Positions 43,070-53,428 of a stretch of DNA of 64,000 nt are shown here, piece after piece. The stretch comes from an uncultured Aquimarina sp. (GTDB lineage: Bacteria; Bacteroidota; Bacteroidia; Flavobacteriales; Flavobacteriaceae): positions 124,001 through 188,000 of the forward strand of contig CANMSO010000008.1 in assembly GCA_947500545.1 (NCBI GenBank), given 5' to 3'. A model generated the notes under the pieces. The model was not told the origin of the DNA, did not search any database, and saw only the letters and a list, made by a program, of their open reading frames with translations. Every line of letters begins with the position of its first letter. The first letter of the stretch is position 1. Made by a program: the position numbers and the translations under genes.

Positions 43070-43549
43070 ACCTTGGGGATATTTTGATTGCAAATGCGAA
43101 AACAACACGATAGCTGAATATTTTACCTTGCAATCAAATTAGCACAATAACTTCATTGTGATAGATAGTTAAATAAAATGGGTATGGAGATTAACTATCC
43201 TAATTTAAAAATTAAACAACTTATAATAAAAACATAAATTATTGACCAAAGTTACACCTTTTTTTGGTAACAAGTATTCAATAAACAAGTATAATGTTTA
43301 TGGTTTAAGTGTAATAAAAATTGAGGATTTCCTGATTATTTGTTTTGTAAAGACTTTATTAAGTGATTAACTTGTTAATGATTAATATGTTAAGTAAAAT
43401 ATAAAATTGTTTAATATAATTAATTTATAAACCTTATTTTTTCTTCGCACCTTTATATGTTTAGAATAGTTCAATTAACTTTGTGAGGTTAATTCTGTAT
43501 CTTATACAGTATGTAGTAGGGATATTGTCTTAAATAAAAATTTCTGATA
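43070..43549. other. 480-base gap between divergent kinase genes
   Basis: AT-rich, without protein-like frames. It contains two adjacent inverted repeats: CACAAT-AACTTC-ATTGTG (43143-43160) and GATAGTTAA with TTAACTATC (43164-43172 and 43191-43199). Confidence 0.45.
43143..43199. repeat. Two adjacent inverted repeats upstream of the PAS kinase
   Basis: A 6-bp dyad at 43143-43160 and a 9-bp dyad at 43164-43199, both exact, 75-130 bases upstream of the PAS-kinase start. They could be operator sites or a structured leader. Confidence 0.5.
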
Positions 43550-46500
43550 ATGCATGAAGTAAACCATACATTTAATCTTAATATCAAAATAAAAGTACTT
43601 TTAATATTTGCACTTTTCTTTCTCAATTTTATTGCCTTTCCACAGAGAGCTTCTCAGAAATTCACCCATTATGGAAAACAAGACGGTTTAAATCAGAGTA
43701 GTGTAAATTTTATTTATCAAGATTCTGAAGATTATTTGTGGTTAGCTAGTTTTGGAGGAATTAATAAGTTTGACGGTTATAGTTTTACTTCGTATACAAA
43801 TGAATTTAATGATAACTCTTCTATTTCAGATGATGCAGTCTGGACCATTCTTGAGCGCCATGATAAAACATTGTGGTTTGGAACAAAAATGGGATTGAGT
43901 AAGTATAATCGTCAAAGTGATAATTTTACAAACTATTTTATAAGGGAAAATAATAAATCAGTAGGTACACTTGCTATAAAGGTTCTTTTTGAGGATAAAA
44001 AAAATCGATTTTATGTTGGATCCGAAGGAGAAGGTTTGTACACATTTTCTATAGAAAAAGAGACTTTTTCTCTCATAAAAAATTTCCCGAACACAGCAAA
44101 AGTTACCGCTTTAACAGAAGACATGTCGGGTAATTTATGGGTGGGTACAGAGAATATGGGACTTTTTCAAATATCTTTAGATAGATCTGAAGTTATTAGT
44201 TTTGTTGATGCAAACTTATTAAGCAGCACTATTATTTGGAGTTTATATGCAGACGAGAAGAATAATATTTGGATAGGAACAGATGAAGATGGTCTTGTAC
44301 GATATAACAGTATCACCAATGTATTTGACTTTTATAAAGAGAGCAATGGCAATTATAACTATAAAGCAGGTAAGAAGATAAAATTTATAAGCAAAGGCAA
44401 TGATAACATACTTTGGATTGGAAGTGCTACAAAGGGACTTTCTTACTATTCGTATAAAGAGAATCGTTTTTATAATTACTTAAAAGATCCTTATAATTCT
44501 AATTCTTTATATGATAATGATGTCAGTGGTGTATTTTCTGGAGCTAACAATGTTGTATATGTAGGATTTTATACAAAAGGATTTGATAAAATGATCCGCA
44601 ATCCATTCTATGTTATAAAAAACAACCCCAAAAAAGAGAATACATTAAGCAACGATAATGTGTACTGCATGTATTTGGATCATGAAGATATTTTATGGTT
44701 GGGGACATACGGGGGAGGGCTGAATAGGTATGATCCCAAAACAAAAAAGTTTACACACTTTTTACATGATGAAAATGATGCTTCTACTATAAGTCATGAT
44801 TGGGTAAGAATAATCTATGAAGACAAAAATGACATAATGTGGATTGGTACATGGGGAGGTGGTCTTAATAAATTTGATAAATCTAATGGTAGTTTTAAAC
44901 GATATTCTTCAATGTCAAATAAAACTAATGATCTAAATCATAATATAGTTACGGCCTTGTTTGAAGATAAAGATGGTGAATTATGGATAGGGACCTACGG
45001 AGGAGGAATAAATATTTATCAACCTGAAACCGATGACTTTAGATCAATTGCTCATGATCAAGAAAATGTAAACTCTATTAGTGACGACCATATCACTTCT
45101 TTTTATCAAGATGAAAATGAGATAATTTGGATATGTACGTATGGAGGAGGACTTAATGCTTATGATAAAAGAGCCAATAAATTTGAAAGATTTTTACCCA
45201 ATCCTGAAAAAGAATACACACTTAATAATCACAAAACGCTACACATTTTCGAAGAACCAGAACATGACTTTTTCTGGATAACTACGTTGGGTGGTGGAAT
45301 TAATAAATATAAACATAAAGAAAAAAAGTTTACCAATTTTACTAAGAAAGATGGTTTGTCCAACAATTCGACCATGGGTATGCTAAAAGATGATAACGGT
45401 AAGTATTGGATAAGCTCTAATAATGGGCTTAGTTGTTTTGACCCGATTAATGAAACTTTTGTCAACTATACGATGAATGATGGATTAGGTAGTGATGATT
45501 ATAATCTAGAGGCTTATGCAAAGACAAAAGATGGGATGCTATATTTTGGTGGTAAAAAAGGAGTGACTTATTTTGACCCAAAGGATGTTGTACAAGAGTC
45601 AAAATTTCCAAGAGTTACTTTTACTAATATTAAAATAGAGGACAGTATATATACAATGACTCAGCAACAATTAGAAATTCCTTATAAGAGCAGAGCTATA
45701 TTTGAATATGTTGCTATTAATCCAGACAAGACAGATAATATTAGGTATGCATATCAGTTGGTGGGGCAAGATAAGGATTGGAATAATATGGATAAGAACC
45801 GCTATTTAGAATTTACAAATCTGAACCCAGGAGAGTACGAACTAAGAGTGAAATCCACCAATAGTGCAGGTACTTGGAATAAAGGGTATTCAGGCATTTC
45901 TTTATATGTTCCTGCCCCTTGGTATATGAATTGGTATTTCAGAGGATCTAGTATTTTGATTTTTCTATTGGTGGGATATGGTTATTATCGTATTCAACTA
46001 AATAGGGCACAAAAACGAAATAAACTACTCGAAAAAACAGTAAAGGAACGAACAAAAACAATCAAAGAAAAGAATAAAGCCTTAGAAATAGAAAAGGACA
46101 AAACAGAGGTGGCATATAAACAATTAAAGAAACTAGAAGGTTTTAAGGATGAATTTACCAGCATGTTGGCTCATGATCTTAAAAACCCTTTGGTTACCAT
46201 CTTAGGATATTCTTCAGAAAACTCTTCTGATATCGATCTACAAAGTATCAATAAGTCAGGTAAAAAAATGCTCAATCTTATTGAAAACATGTTAGAGGTT
46301 CAGAAATTTGAAAGTACAGAAGTAAAGTTTAGAATTAGCAGTTATAACCTTAGAAATATTGCTATTGAAGCAATAAATCAAGTAGAACTACTAGTGCTGG
46401 AAAAAAGGATACAGATAATTAATGATATCAGAGCAGAATATACTGTAAATATTGATAAAGAAGTTGTAGAAAGAGTTTTTGTTAATTTGTTGTCTAATGC

Positions 46501-47095
46501 TATTAAGTTTTCTACTACTGATAGTAAGATTAAAATTACAGGAAATGTAAAAGATCAAAATCAAAATGAGGTAGTTATATGTATTCAGGATTATGGTACA
46601 GGTATCTCAGAAGATCAACTGCCTTATGTGTTTGCTAAGTTTTCTCAGGCAGAAGCAAGAGACTCGGGTGTTACCAGATCAACGGGATTAGGTCTAACAT
46701 TTTGTAAAATGGCAATAGAAGGTCATGGAGGTAAAATATGGGTAGATTCTGAGATAAGTGAAGGAAGTTCGTTTTTTTTCACCCTTCCCAAACTTCAGGA
46801 TAGTATGGTGACTCAAAGTCAAAATAAGGTTGAAAAATACAGCTATGAAAACCCATTACATAGTATACGGTTTGAAGCAAAAGATTTTATTTTACTTCGA
46901 CCATTTTCAGAAAAAATTAATACCTTAACCATCTATGAGATGGGTGAGTGGTTAGATATTTTCGAGAATTTAAATGACCCTGAAACAGGGAATATTAAAA
47001 TATGGAAAAGTGCAATGATGGAGGCACTTACTAGTTTTGATGAAAATGCATTTTCATATTTGAAAAATCTATTAACTACAGAATCTATTGAATAA
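43550..47095 (+). CDS. Reg_prop beta-propeller sensor histidine kinase
   Basis: The 1181-residue protein has a signal or N-terminal anchor (KIKVLLIFALFFLNF), then about eleven Reg_prop repeats of the form LWIGTxGGGLNxYD through residue about 680, a Y_Y_Y domain (about 700-790, ending AGTWNKGYSGISLYVPAPWY), a transmembrane helix (about 800-820), HisKA (FTSMLAHDLKNPLVTILGY) and HATPase (NLLSNAIKFS, GTGISEDQLPYVF, TGLGLTFCKMAIEGHGG). Usual hybrid members continue with receiver and AraC domains; this one instead ends with about 75 residues of helical tail (IYEMGEWLDIFENL...). The receiver is in the next gene, 36 bases on. Confidence 0.9.
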   Translation: MHEVNHTFNLNIKIKVLLIFALFFLNFIAFPQRASQKFTHYGKQDGLNQSSVNFIYQDSEDYLWLASFGGINKFDGYSFTSYTNEFNDNSSISDDAVWTILERHDKTLWFGTKMGLSKYNRQSDNFTNYFIRENNKSVGTLAIKVLFEDKKNRFYVGSEGEGLYTFSIEKETFSLIKNFPNTAKVTALTEDMSGNLWVGTENMGLFQISLDRSEVISFVDANLLSSTIIWSLYADEKNNIWIGTDEDGLVRYNSITNVFDFYKESNGNYNYKAGKKIKFISKGNDNILWIGSATKGLSYYSYKENRFYNYLKDPYNSNSLYDNDVSGVFSGANNVVYVGFYTKGFDKMIRNPFYVIKNNPKKENTLSNDNVYCMYLDHEDILWLGTYGGGLNRYDPKTKKFTHFLHDENDASTISHDWVRIIYEDKNDIMWIGTWGGGLNKFDKSNGSFKRYSSMSNKTNDLNHNIVTALFEDKDGELWIGTYGGGINIYQPETDDFRSIAHDQENVNSISDDHITSFYQDENEIIWICTYGGGLNAYDKRANKFERFLPNPEKEYTLNNHKTLHIFEEPEHDFFWITTLGGGINKYKHKEKKFTNFTKKDGLSNNSTMGMLKDDNGKYWISSNNGLSCFDPINETFVNYTMNDGLGSDDYNLEAYAKTKDGMLYFGGKKGVTYFDPKDVVQESKFPRVTFTNIKIEDSIYTMTQQQLEIPYKSRAIFEYVAINPDKTDNIRYAYQLVGQDKDWNNMDKNRYLEFTNLNPGEYELRVKSTNSAGTWNKGYSGISLYVPAPWYMNWYFRGSSILIFLLVGYGYYRIQLNRAQKRNKLLEKTVKERTKTIKEKNKALEIEKDKTEVAYKQLKKLEGFKDEFTSMLAHDLKNPLVTILGYSSENSSDIDLQSINKSGKKMLNLIENMLEVQKFESTEVKFRISSYNLRNIAIEAINQVELLVLEKRIQIINDIRAEYTVNIDKEVVERVFVNLLSNAIKFSTTDSKIKITGNVKDQNQNEVVICIQDYGTGISEDQLPYVFAKFSQAEARDSGVTRSTGLGLTFCKMAIEGHGGKIWVDSEISEGSSFFFTLPKLQDSMVTQSQNKVEKYSYENPLHSIRFEAKDFILLRPFSEKINTLTIYEMGEWLDIFENLNDPETGNIKIWKSAMMEALTSFDENAFSYLKNLLTTESIE

Positions 47096-47131
47096 AAGTA
47101 CTAATAAACCTCTTAAACCTAATACCCCACA

Positions 47132-48280
47132 ATGGAATATTCCATTTTAGTAGTAGACGATCAGCCTGATAATATTAAATTTATTAGCTTATTGTTAAAG
47201 GAAATGCAATTGGGGAAGAAAATTTATTCTGCCCCAAATGGAAAAGTTGCCTTAGAACTAATAGATAAGGTTGCTCCGGACTTAGTCCTTTCGGATTGGG
47301 AAATGCCAAAAATGAATGGTTTAGAACTACTGAAGGCTTTGAAAAATTCACCCAGAACAAAAGATATCCCTTTTATTATGATTTCTGCGGTAAAAGTAGA
47401 TGCGGAGTCTATGAAAGAAAGTTTTGAATTGGGAGTTCATGATTATTTAACGAAACCTTTTGATAAGCTTGAATTTATGGCTAGGGTAAGTGCTACTTTA
47501 AAACTTCAAGATGCATATTTAAGAATTAAAAAAAGTGGTGATGAAATAGCCGATCAGGCATTGTTGATATCTAAACAGCACGAGGAGCTACAGAAATTAA
47601 ATAAACTTAAAGATAAAATTTTCTCTATTATATCTCACGATATAAGAGCGCCATTGGCCACTTTGGATGGTCTTTTACAGGTTTTTAGTGATGAAGAGAT
47701 AGAATTAGAAGAAAAAGAACTAAAAGAATATGCAACTGGTGTAAAGTTAGAATTGAACAGCGTTCAATCTCTAATGGATAATTTGTTATCCTGGGCTAAA
47801 TCACAATTGGGAACTGAAATAATAAATATAGATGATGTCAATGTGCATAATGTAGCCAACGAGATATTTGCCTTGTTTAAACAAAAGATAATAAATAAAA
47901 ATATTAATTTTTTTAATCATATAAATTCTGAATGTATTATAGAGGGAGATAAAAATGTAATCTCGTTTATAATTAGAAATTTAGTAGCTAATGCGATCAA
48001 ATTCACACCAAAGGGAGGTAGAATAACTTTGGATAGCGAATCTACTCCAGAGTCTATTATAATTTCAGTTATTGATTCGGGAGTTGGAATGGATACAGAA
48101 ACTTTAGAAACTCTATTTGATGATAAAATGGTTGCTACACAAAAAGGTACTTCAGGAGAATTGGGTACCGGGATAGGGTTAATGTTGTGTAAAGAATTAG
48201 TAGAGCAACATAAAGGGGCTATATCCGTGAAAAGTCAATTAGGTCAGGGGAGTAAATTTAGTTTTTCCCTTCCGATATAA
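47132..48280 (+). CDS. Receiver-histidine kinase fusion protein
   Basis: The 382-residue protein begins with a receiver domain (ILVVDDQPDNIKFIS, phospho-Asp in PDLVLSDWEMPKMNG, Lys in HDYLTKPFD), then a short coiled linker, HisKA (IFSIISHDIRAPLATLDGL) and HATPase (NLVANAIKFTPKGG, DSGVGMD, GTGIGLMLCKELVEQHKG). It has no sensory domain, so it is probably fed through the receiver by the Reg_prop kinase just upstream, as a split phosphorelay. Confidence 0.92.
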   Translation: MEYSILVVDDQPDNIKFISLLLKEMQLGKKIYSAPNGKVALELIDKVAPDLVLSDWEMPKMNGLELLKALKNSPRTKDIPFIMISAVKVDAESMKESFELGVHDYLTKPFDKLEFMARVSATLKLQDAYLRIKKSGDEIADQALLISKQHEELQKLNKLKDKIFSIISHDIRAPLATLDGLLQVFSDEEIELEEKELKEYATGVKLELNSVQSLMDNLLSWAKSQLGTEIINIDDVNVHNVANEIFALFKQKIINKNINFFNHINSECIIEGDKNVISFIIRNLVANAIKFTPKGGRITLDSESTPESIIISVIDSGVGMDTETLETLFDDKMVATQKGTSGELGTGIGLMLCKELVEQHKGAISVKSQLGQGSKFSFSLPI

Positions 48281-48378
48281 TCATGATACATTTATGGAAA
48301 TAGTAATAACAGAGTAAGAAAAGAAAAAGAACATAATTCGAGTCTGAATTGTCTTAATAAAATCTAAGGCTTCTTATG

Positions 48379-49137
48379 CTACAAATCCAACCACTTCTTA
48401 AAGTTAGTTGTTCGTTCTCTTGATACTATAGTTTGTTCTTCACTTTGCGGTTTTAGTTTTAACAGTAATCGACTATTAAAATAGCTATGAATCTCAATCA
48501 CGGCCTTTACAGAAACCATAAATTTTCTATTGATTCTGAAAAACTGAACAGGATCCAATATATCTTCAAGTTGATCAATAGAGTACTCAATAGGGTATTG
48601 TTGACCTTTATGTGTGTACAAAAAAATTAGCCCTTCATGAGACTTGAAATATGCGATATCCTCTATATTAAATGAGTTAAATTGATTTCCTACCTTAACC
48701 ATAAATCGTTTTTTGTATTCTTTATGGAATAGGTTCTTAATGCGTTCCAACTTATCATCATCTAATAAAGTATTAGTTTCTATATGATTTTTACGATATT
48801 TAGCTAATGCATGCTGTAGGTCCTTTTTGTCAATGGGTTTTAACAAATAATCTAATCCGTTGTATTTAAATCCTCTAATTGCATATTCGTTATATGCGGT
48901 AGTGAATATTACAGGAGGATGATTCTCTAAGGCATCAAGAATATCAAAACCATATCCATCATTAAGTTGAATATCTAGAAAAATAAGATCAGGAACAGTA
49001 TTGTTATCAAACCAATTACGTCCATTTTCTACAGAAGTTATCTGACCAACAATTTCGATTTCTGGAGCCAATTCTACAATAAGATTGGCTAAACGTCTAG
49101 AGGCAATATTTTCATCTTCAATAATTACTGCAGTCAT
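48379..49137 (-). CDS. LytTR-type response regulator
   Basis: The 252-residue protein has a receiver (AVIIEDENIASRRL, phospho-Asp in PDLIFLDIQLNDGYGFD, Lys in DYLLKPID) and a LytTR DNA-binding domain at the C-terminus (MVKVGNQFNSFNIEDIAYFKS, FFRINRKFMVSVKAV). It is transcribed downstream of the LytS-like kinase gene with a 1-base gap, so the pair forms one two-component system. A likely target is the TonB receptor at 50479, divergent from the pair. Confidence 0.93.
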   Translation of the reverse strand: MTAVIIEDENIASRRLANLIVELAPEIEIVGQITSVENGRNWFDNNTVPDLIFLDIQLNDGYGFDILDALENHPPVIFTTAYNEYAIRGFKYNGLDYLLKPIDKKDLQHALAKYRKNHIETNTLLDDDKLERIKNLFHKEYKKRFMVKVGNQFNSFNIEDIAYFKSHEGLIFLYTHKGQQYPIEYSIDQLEDILDPVQFFRINRKFMVSVKAVIEIHSYFNSRLLLKLKPQSEEQTIVSRERTTNFKKWLDL

Positions 49138-49138
49138 A

Positions 49139-50218
49139 TCATGAAACTTTTACAATGGATACTTCTTTTGTATTACTTGGTAATAATGGGATATTGACTT
49201 TGAAGTATCCATTTTCAGGCGTTATCACTACTTTTTGATTAGTATAGAAAGAATATCTTTTTTCAATATTTTTTAAGCCCAATTTAGTAGATTCTTCCTT
49301 TTGTTTTCTTACATGTAAGTTGTTTTGAACTAACAGGTTGTTTCTGCCAATAGAAATAATACTAATTTCTAATGGCTTCTCTTTTGAGAAATAATTATGC
49401 TTTAATGCATTTTCTACAAGCATCTGTAAAGAAAGTGTTGGTATTAAATGCTCTTTTGGATCAATAGAAACATGTGTGGTAATACTTAATGCTCCTTCAT
49501 GTCTAACATTCATCATAAATATGAAGGAATCCAGAAAGTTTAGCTCTTTTTCTAAACTCACCAGGTCTTCTTCGCGATTATCCAAAATATAGCGATAGCA
49601 CGACGCCAATCTAGAAACAAAATCAGAAGCCAAATCTCGATCTTCATACATCAAAGAGGTGAGTGTGTTTAGACTATTAAATAAAAAATGTGGACTTATT
49701 TGATTTCTTAATGATTTGTACTTAGAAGTCATCGCTTCTTTTTTCAATTGGTTCATTGTATTCTCAAGCTCTTTTTTTTGTTTAAGAGCAAAATAAAACA
49801 TATTGAATAGTATTGCGGCAAACCCAAGAACTGTAGCTCTGAAAAAATCAATTCTAAATCGTAGCCAAGGATCTCCTGCATCAATCTTACAGATATGATC
49901 CAATTCAAAAATAGCCAAATAATAGAGTAGCGCGGCAATTGGGAGCACAACGAGCAGATTAATTCCTAAGATTTTGATACCGTTAGAAATGTCTAAGCTT
50001 TTTTCCAAGTCGGCACTTAATTCACGACGTATTAACCAATCATTGGTTTCCCAAGATAACATAAGAAGAAAAAAAGCGCTGAAATAATAAAAAACAGCAG
50101 GTGCATCAAGGAAATTGCCGTCATCATCATGATTTATAGTCAGTTTTACTAAAAAGTAAATCACATTAATGATAAGAAATCGGATTGCAAATTTTTTTAT
50201 GTATGTTTTTGAAATCAT
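49139..50218 (-). CDS. LytS-type sensor histidine kinase
   Basis: ATG 50218 (MISKTYIKKFAIRF) gives 359 residues; an upstream TTG at 50233 is less likely. Four hydrophobic segments (about 10-25, 37-54, 80-102 and 128-146) are followed by a long helix and the His_kinase domain with SLRNQISPHFLFNSLNTLTSLM, the LytS/YehU phospho-His context, then a HATPase (LSLQMLVENALKHNYF, LGLKNIEKRY). Paired with the LytTR regulator 1 base downstream. Confidence 0.93.
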   Translation of the reverse strand: MISKTYIKKFAIRFLIINVIYFLVKLTINHDDDGNFLDAPAVFYYFSAFFLLMLSWETNDWLIRRELSADLEKSLDISNGIKILGINLLVVLPIAALLYYLAIFELDHICKIDAGDPWLRFRIDFFRATVLGFAAILFNMFYFALKQKKELENTMNQLKKEAMTSKYKSLRNQISPHFLFNSLNTLTSLMYEDRDLASDFVSRLASCYRYILDNREEDLVSLEKELNFLDSFIFMMNVRHEGALSITTHVSIDPKEHLIPTLSLQMLVENALKHNYFSKEKPLEISIISIGRNNLLVQNNLHVRKQKEESTKLGLKNIEKRYSFYTNQKVVITPENGYFKVNIPLLPSNTKEVSIVKVS

Positions 50219-50478
50219 ATACAGTACTAGCAATTAGTATGATAAAGATACATAACTGAGATACAAAAATCGTTTACAGCTATATTCAATTGTCATATTA
50301 AGTGTTGAATAGTAACTAATTTGACCTGACTTGAAAAATAGACATTCAGAATCGATGAATAGTATTAAAACGGATATTCATCATTTCAAATTAAAAACTG
50401 GCAGTTCAAGAGATTTCGTTTTCAATCTTTTCGATAAGTATGCAGTTTTGGATGAAATCTTCAAAATCCAATACTATT

Positions 50479-52863
50479 ATGAAAAAGATTGTTTTTATCT
50501 TATGTATTTCAATAACATACATTGTAAATGCCCAAACTGGTATTATTAAAGGTACTATTATCGACAAGCAGTCAGAAATTCCTTTGGTTGGTGCTACTAT
50601 AGAATTATTAAATGTAGAACAACCTAATGGCGTGGTTACCGATAGTAATGGTTATTTTACCATAGAGGCTGTTCCGCTGGGACGTCAAACAATACGGGTG
50701 AGTTATATTGGTTTTGAATCGGTGACCTTGCCTAATATTGTAGTCACTTCGGGTAAAGATGCCGTGGTGAATGTCCCGCTTATCGAAGCTTTTGATCAGT
50801 TGGATGAAGTGATTATTACGAATAGTAATGCAAAAGCAAAAGCTATTAATAAATTAGCATCGGTTTCTGCTCGCCAGTTCGGAGTAGAAGAGGTAACCCG
50901 TTTTTCTGGAGGTAGGAGTGATGTCGGTAGACTAGCAGCTAATTTTGCAGGAGTATCTGCACCAGATGACAGTCGTAACGATATCGTAGTACGCGGTAAT
51001 TCTCCGGTAGGATTGCTGTGGCGATTAGAAGGTGTTCCGATTCCTAGTCCTAATCATTTTTCTAGCGCAGGAACTACAGGAGGTCCCGTTTCGGCATTGA
51101 ACCCAAATCTTTTAAAAAACTCTGATTTTATAACATCTGCATTCCCGTCAGAATATGGTAATGCTATTGGTGGTGTTTTTGATCTTGGTTTTAGAAAAGG
51201 AAATCAAGATGATTATGAATTTACCGGCCAAGTAGGGGTTTTTACAGGGATAGAAGCTATGGCAGAAGGTCCTTTGGGGAAAGATAAGGGTTCGTTTTTG
51301 ATCGCAGGAAGATATTCTTTGATTAGTTTGATAGGCGGAGGAGCAGGAGGAACATCAGCTACACCAAATTATAATGATATTTCATTCAATATTGACTTTG
51401 GAAAAGGAAAGCTTGGTAACTTATCTATATTTGGAATTATAGGAACTTCTGATATCGAGTTTTTAGGAGATGATATCGATGAAGATGATCTCTTTGCGGC
51501 AGAAGATGAAAATGCTTTTGTAGAGTCTGGTTTTGGCGTTGTTGGATTGAAACACCAGATTAGTATCGGTAAAAACTCTTTTTTACGTACAATTGCATCA
51601 GGTTCATTTAGCTCTAATGATTTTAAAGCGGATCGCTTTATTGAAAAAGATACGCCGCAAGAAAGAATCATACGATTTACTGAAGCTGATAATAGTGAAA
51701 CACGCTTTACATTCTCTACCCTTTTTAATGCTAAACTTAGTAATAAAAGCACGTTAAGAACTGGGGTTTTAGTAGAGAATTTCGGTGTAGAATTACTTAA
51801 TCGAGATCGAGAGGAACAATCAGATAATGATGGAGATGGAGATCCTGATTTATTCACATTTAGGGATATTGATGAGGATCTAAGTATCATACAACCCTAC
51901 ATACAAGGGCAATTTAGATTAACAAAAGACCTTACACTTAATGCTGGTGTCCACGGGCAGTATAGTACATTAAACGAACAGTTTGTTTTTGAACCAAGAG
52001 CCGGACTATCTTACAAGGTAGGCCAAAATCATAGTTTTAGTTTAGGGTATGGGTTACATCATCAGCCAGTTTCTTTACCACTATTGTTTTTAAATGAAGA
52101 AATTAATGGAGAGTTGATACAAACCAATCGAAATCTTGATTTTGTAAGTAGCAGTCACTATGTGTTAGGGTATGATGTAAGAATAGATAAGGGTTGGAGA
52201 GGTAAAGTAGAACTGTACTATCAAGATATAGACAATGCCGCAGTAGATTCATTCTCTTCTAGTTATTCATCATTGACCGAAGGAGCAGATTTTGATTTTG
52301 AAAACGATCGCGTATCTCTAGTGAATGAAGGTACAGGGTATAATCAAGGTGTTGAAGTAACACTCGAAAAGTTTTTTAGTAATGGATACTACGGCTTACT
52401 TACTGCTTCCTTTTTTGAAAGTAAATACGAAGGTAGTGATGGTGTTGAACGTAATACTCCTTTCAATAATGGACAGGTAGTTAACTTTTTGGCAGGAAAA
52501 GAATTTAAAATGGGTAAATCACAAAAAGACGTCTTGTTTTTTGATACACGGGTTACCTTTTCTGGAGGGCGATATTTTACACCTGTTGATCTCGAAGCTT
52601 CGCAACAAGCAGGATTTGAGGTTTTGCAAGAAGATGTTGCCTTTAGTGAGCAGATCGATGATTATTTTAGGTGGGATGTAAAGTTTGGTTATAAAATCAA
52701 TAGTAAATCTAAGAAGCGTTCGCACCAATTCTATGTCGACTTGCAAAATGTTACAGGTAATGAAAATGTGTTTACACGTCGATATAATCGATTAACCAAT
52801 CGTGTAGATGAAGTAGATCAAATAGGTTTTTTTCCAGATTTCGGGTATAGATTTCAGTTTTAA
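50479..52863 (+). CDS. TonB-dependent receptor with carboxypeptidase-like N-domain
   Basis: ATG 50479 (MKKIVFILCISITYIVNAQ) is a signal peptide start; the longer frame from 50440 adds unlike residues. The 794-residue protein has a carboxypeptidase-like regulatory domain (about 22-105, GIIKGTIIDKQSEIPLVGATI), a plug (about 120-240, DIVVRGNSPVGLLWRLEGVPI) and a beta-barrel ending FPDFGYRFQF with a terminal Phe. No SusD partner follows. It is divergent from the LytS/LytTR pair, which may control it. Ligand unknown. Confidence 0.9.
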   Translation: MKKIVFILCISITYIVNAQTGIIKGTIIDKQSEIPLVGATIELLNVEQPNGVVTDSNGYFTIEAVPLGRQTIRVSYIGFESVTLPNIVVTSGKDAVVNVPLIEAFDQLDEVIITNSNAKAKAINKLASVSARQFGVEEVTRFSGGRSDVGRLAANFAGVSAPDDSRNDIVVRGNSPVGLLWRLEGVPIPSPNHFSSAGTTGGPVSALNPNLLKNSDFITSAFPSEYGNAIGGVFDLGFRKGNQDDYEFTGQVGVFTGIEAMAEGPLGKDKGSFLIAGRYSLISLIGGGAGGTSATPNYNDISFNIDFGKGKLGNLSIFGIIGTSDIEFLGDDIDEDDLFAAEDENAFVESGFGVVGLKHQISIGKNSFLRTIASGSFSSNDFKADRFIEKDTPQERIIRFTEADNSETRFTFSTLFNAKLSNKSTLRTGVLVENFGVELLNRDREEQSDNDGDGDPDLFTFRDIDEDLSIIQPYIQGQFRLTKDLTLNAGVHGQYSTLNEQFVFEPRAGLSYKVGQNHSFSLGYGLHHQPVSLPLLFLNEEINGELIQTNRNLDFVSSSHYVLGYDVRIDKGWRGKVELYYQDIDNAAVDSFSSSYSSLTEGADFDFENDRVSLVNEGTGYNQGVEVTLEKFFSNGYYGLLTASFFESKYEGSDGVERNTPFNNGQVVNFLAGKEFKMGKSQKDVLFFDTRVTFSGGRYFTPVDLEASQQAGFEVLQEDVAFSEQIDDYFRWDVKFGYKINSKSKKRSHQFYVDLQNVTGNENVFTRRYNRLTNRVDEVDQIGFFPDFGYRFQF

Positions 52864-52880
52864 TACCATAAATATTTAAA

Positions 52881-53428
52881 ATGAATATCATGAAAAGAAT
52901 ACTAATAATAGTTATTATCTTATGCTCTTTAGGAGTGGGTATCGCAAATATTTCTGGTCAACCTTCAAAAAGTGATTTCATGAAAAGTGAATTAAATAAA
53001 ATAGAACAATATCTTATTCATAGAGATAGTCTGGATAAAGAAGTTTCTAAAGTAGCTGTGGCATGGCATCTGGATCATAGTCTCAAAGTGATAAATGCAA
53101 TTTATGACTCTTTGCAGCATTCTGATCCTTCTGCCTATAAAAAGAGTTTTAATATGGCTCGTACATTGTCTTTTACTTTTGGATACATACCTAGAGGTAG
53201 AGCACAATCACCAAAATCAGTACTACCACCAGATACCATAAAAACAGACGATATAGTATCTCAACTGGCTATTGCCAGAAATAAATTATTAGAATGGATA
53301 ACTTAGATGATAAATCCAATTTCAATCACCCGGTATTTAACCAATTGAATAAGAAACAAGCTAAGCGATTTATCGAAATTCATACTCGGCATCATTTAAA
53401 GATTGCACAAGATATTTTGAAAGAATAA
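52881..53428 (+). pseudogene. DUF1569/DinB-like secreted protein, frameshifted near the C-terminus
   Basis: The first frame gives 141 residues (52881-53306) with a signal sequence (KRILIIVIILCSLGVGI), the DUF1569/DinB-like helix VSKVAVAWHLDHSLKVINAIYD and FGYIPRGRAQSPKSVLPPD. It stops at LLEWIT. The next 44 codons (53294-53428), in the frame one base back, continue naturally: DDKSNFNHPVFNQLNKKQAKRF.. then IEIHTRHHLKIAQDILKE, the family's C-terminal His helix. A one-base deletion near 53298 would explain both. It may be a sequencing error, a recent frameshift or translational coupling. It lies 17 bases after the TonB receptor gene. Confidence 0.75.
53294..53428 (+). CDS. Displaced C-terminal fragment of the DUF1569-like gene
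   Basis: The 44-residue frame starting ATG 53294 overlaps the end of the preceding frame by 13 bases. It could be expressed as its own peptide by coupling, but its sequence (HPVFNQLNKKQAKRF and HTRHHLKIAQ) is the expected tail of the DUF1569/DinB-like protein. It is best read as the separated C-terminus. Confidence 0.5.
   Translation: MDNLDDKSNFNHPVFNQLNKKQAKRFIEIHTRHHLKIAQDILKE

Noticed and set aside
50331..50549. 72-codon frame before the TonB receptor
   Set aside because: It overlaps the receptor signal peptide in another frame, starts with a non-ATG codon and has no recognisable features.
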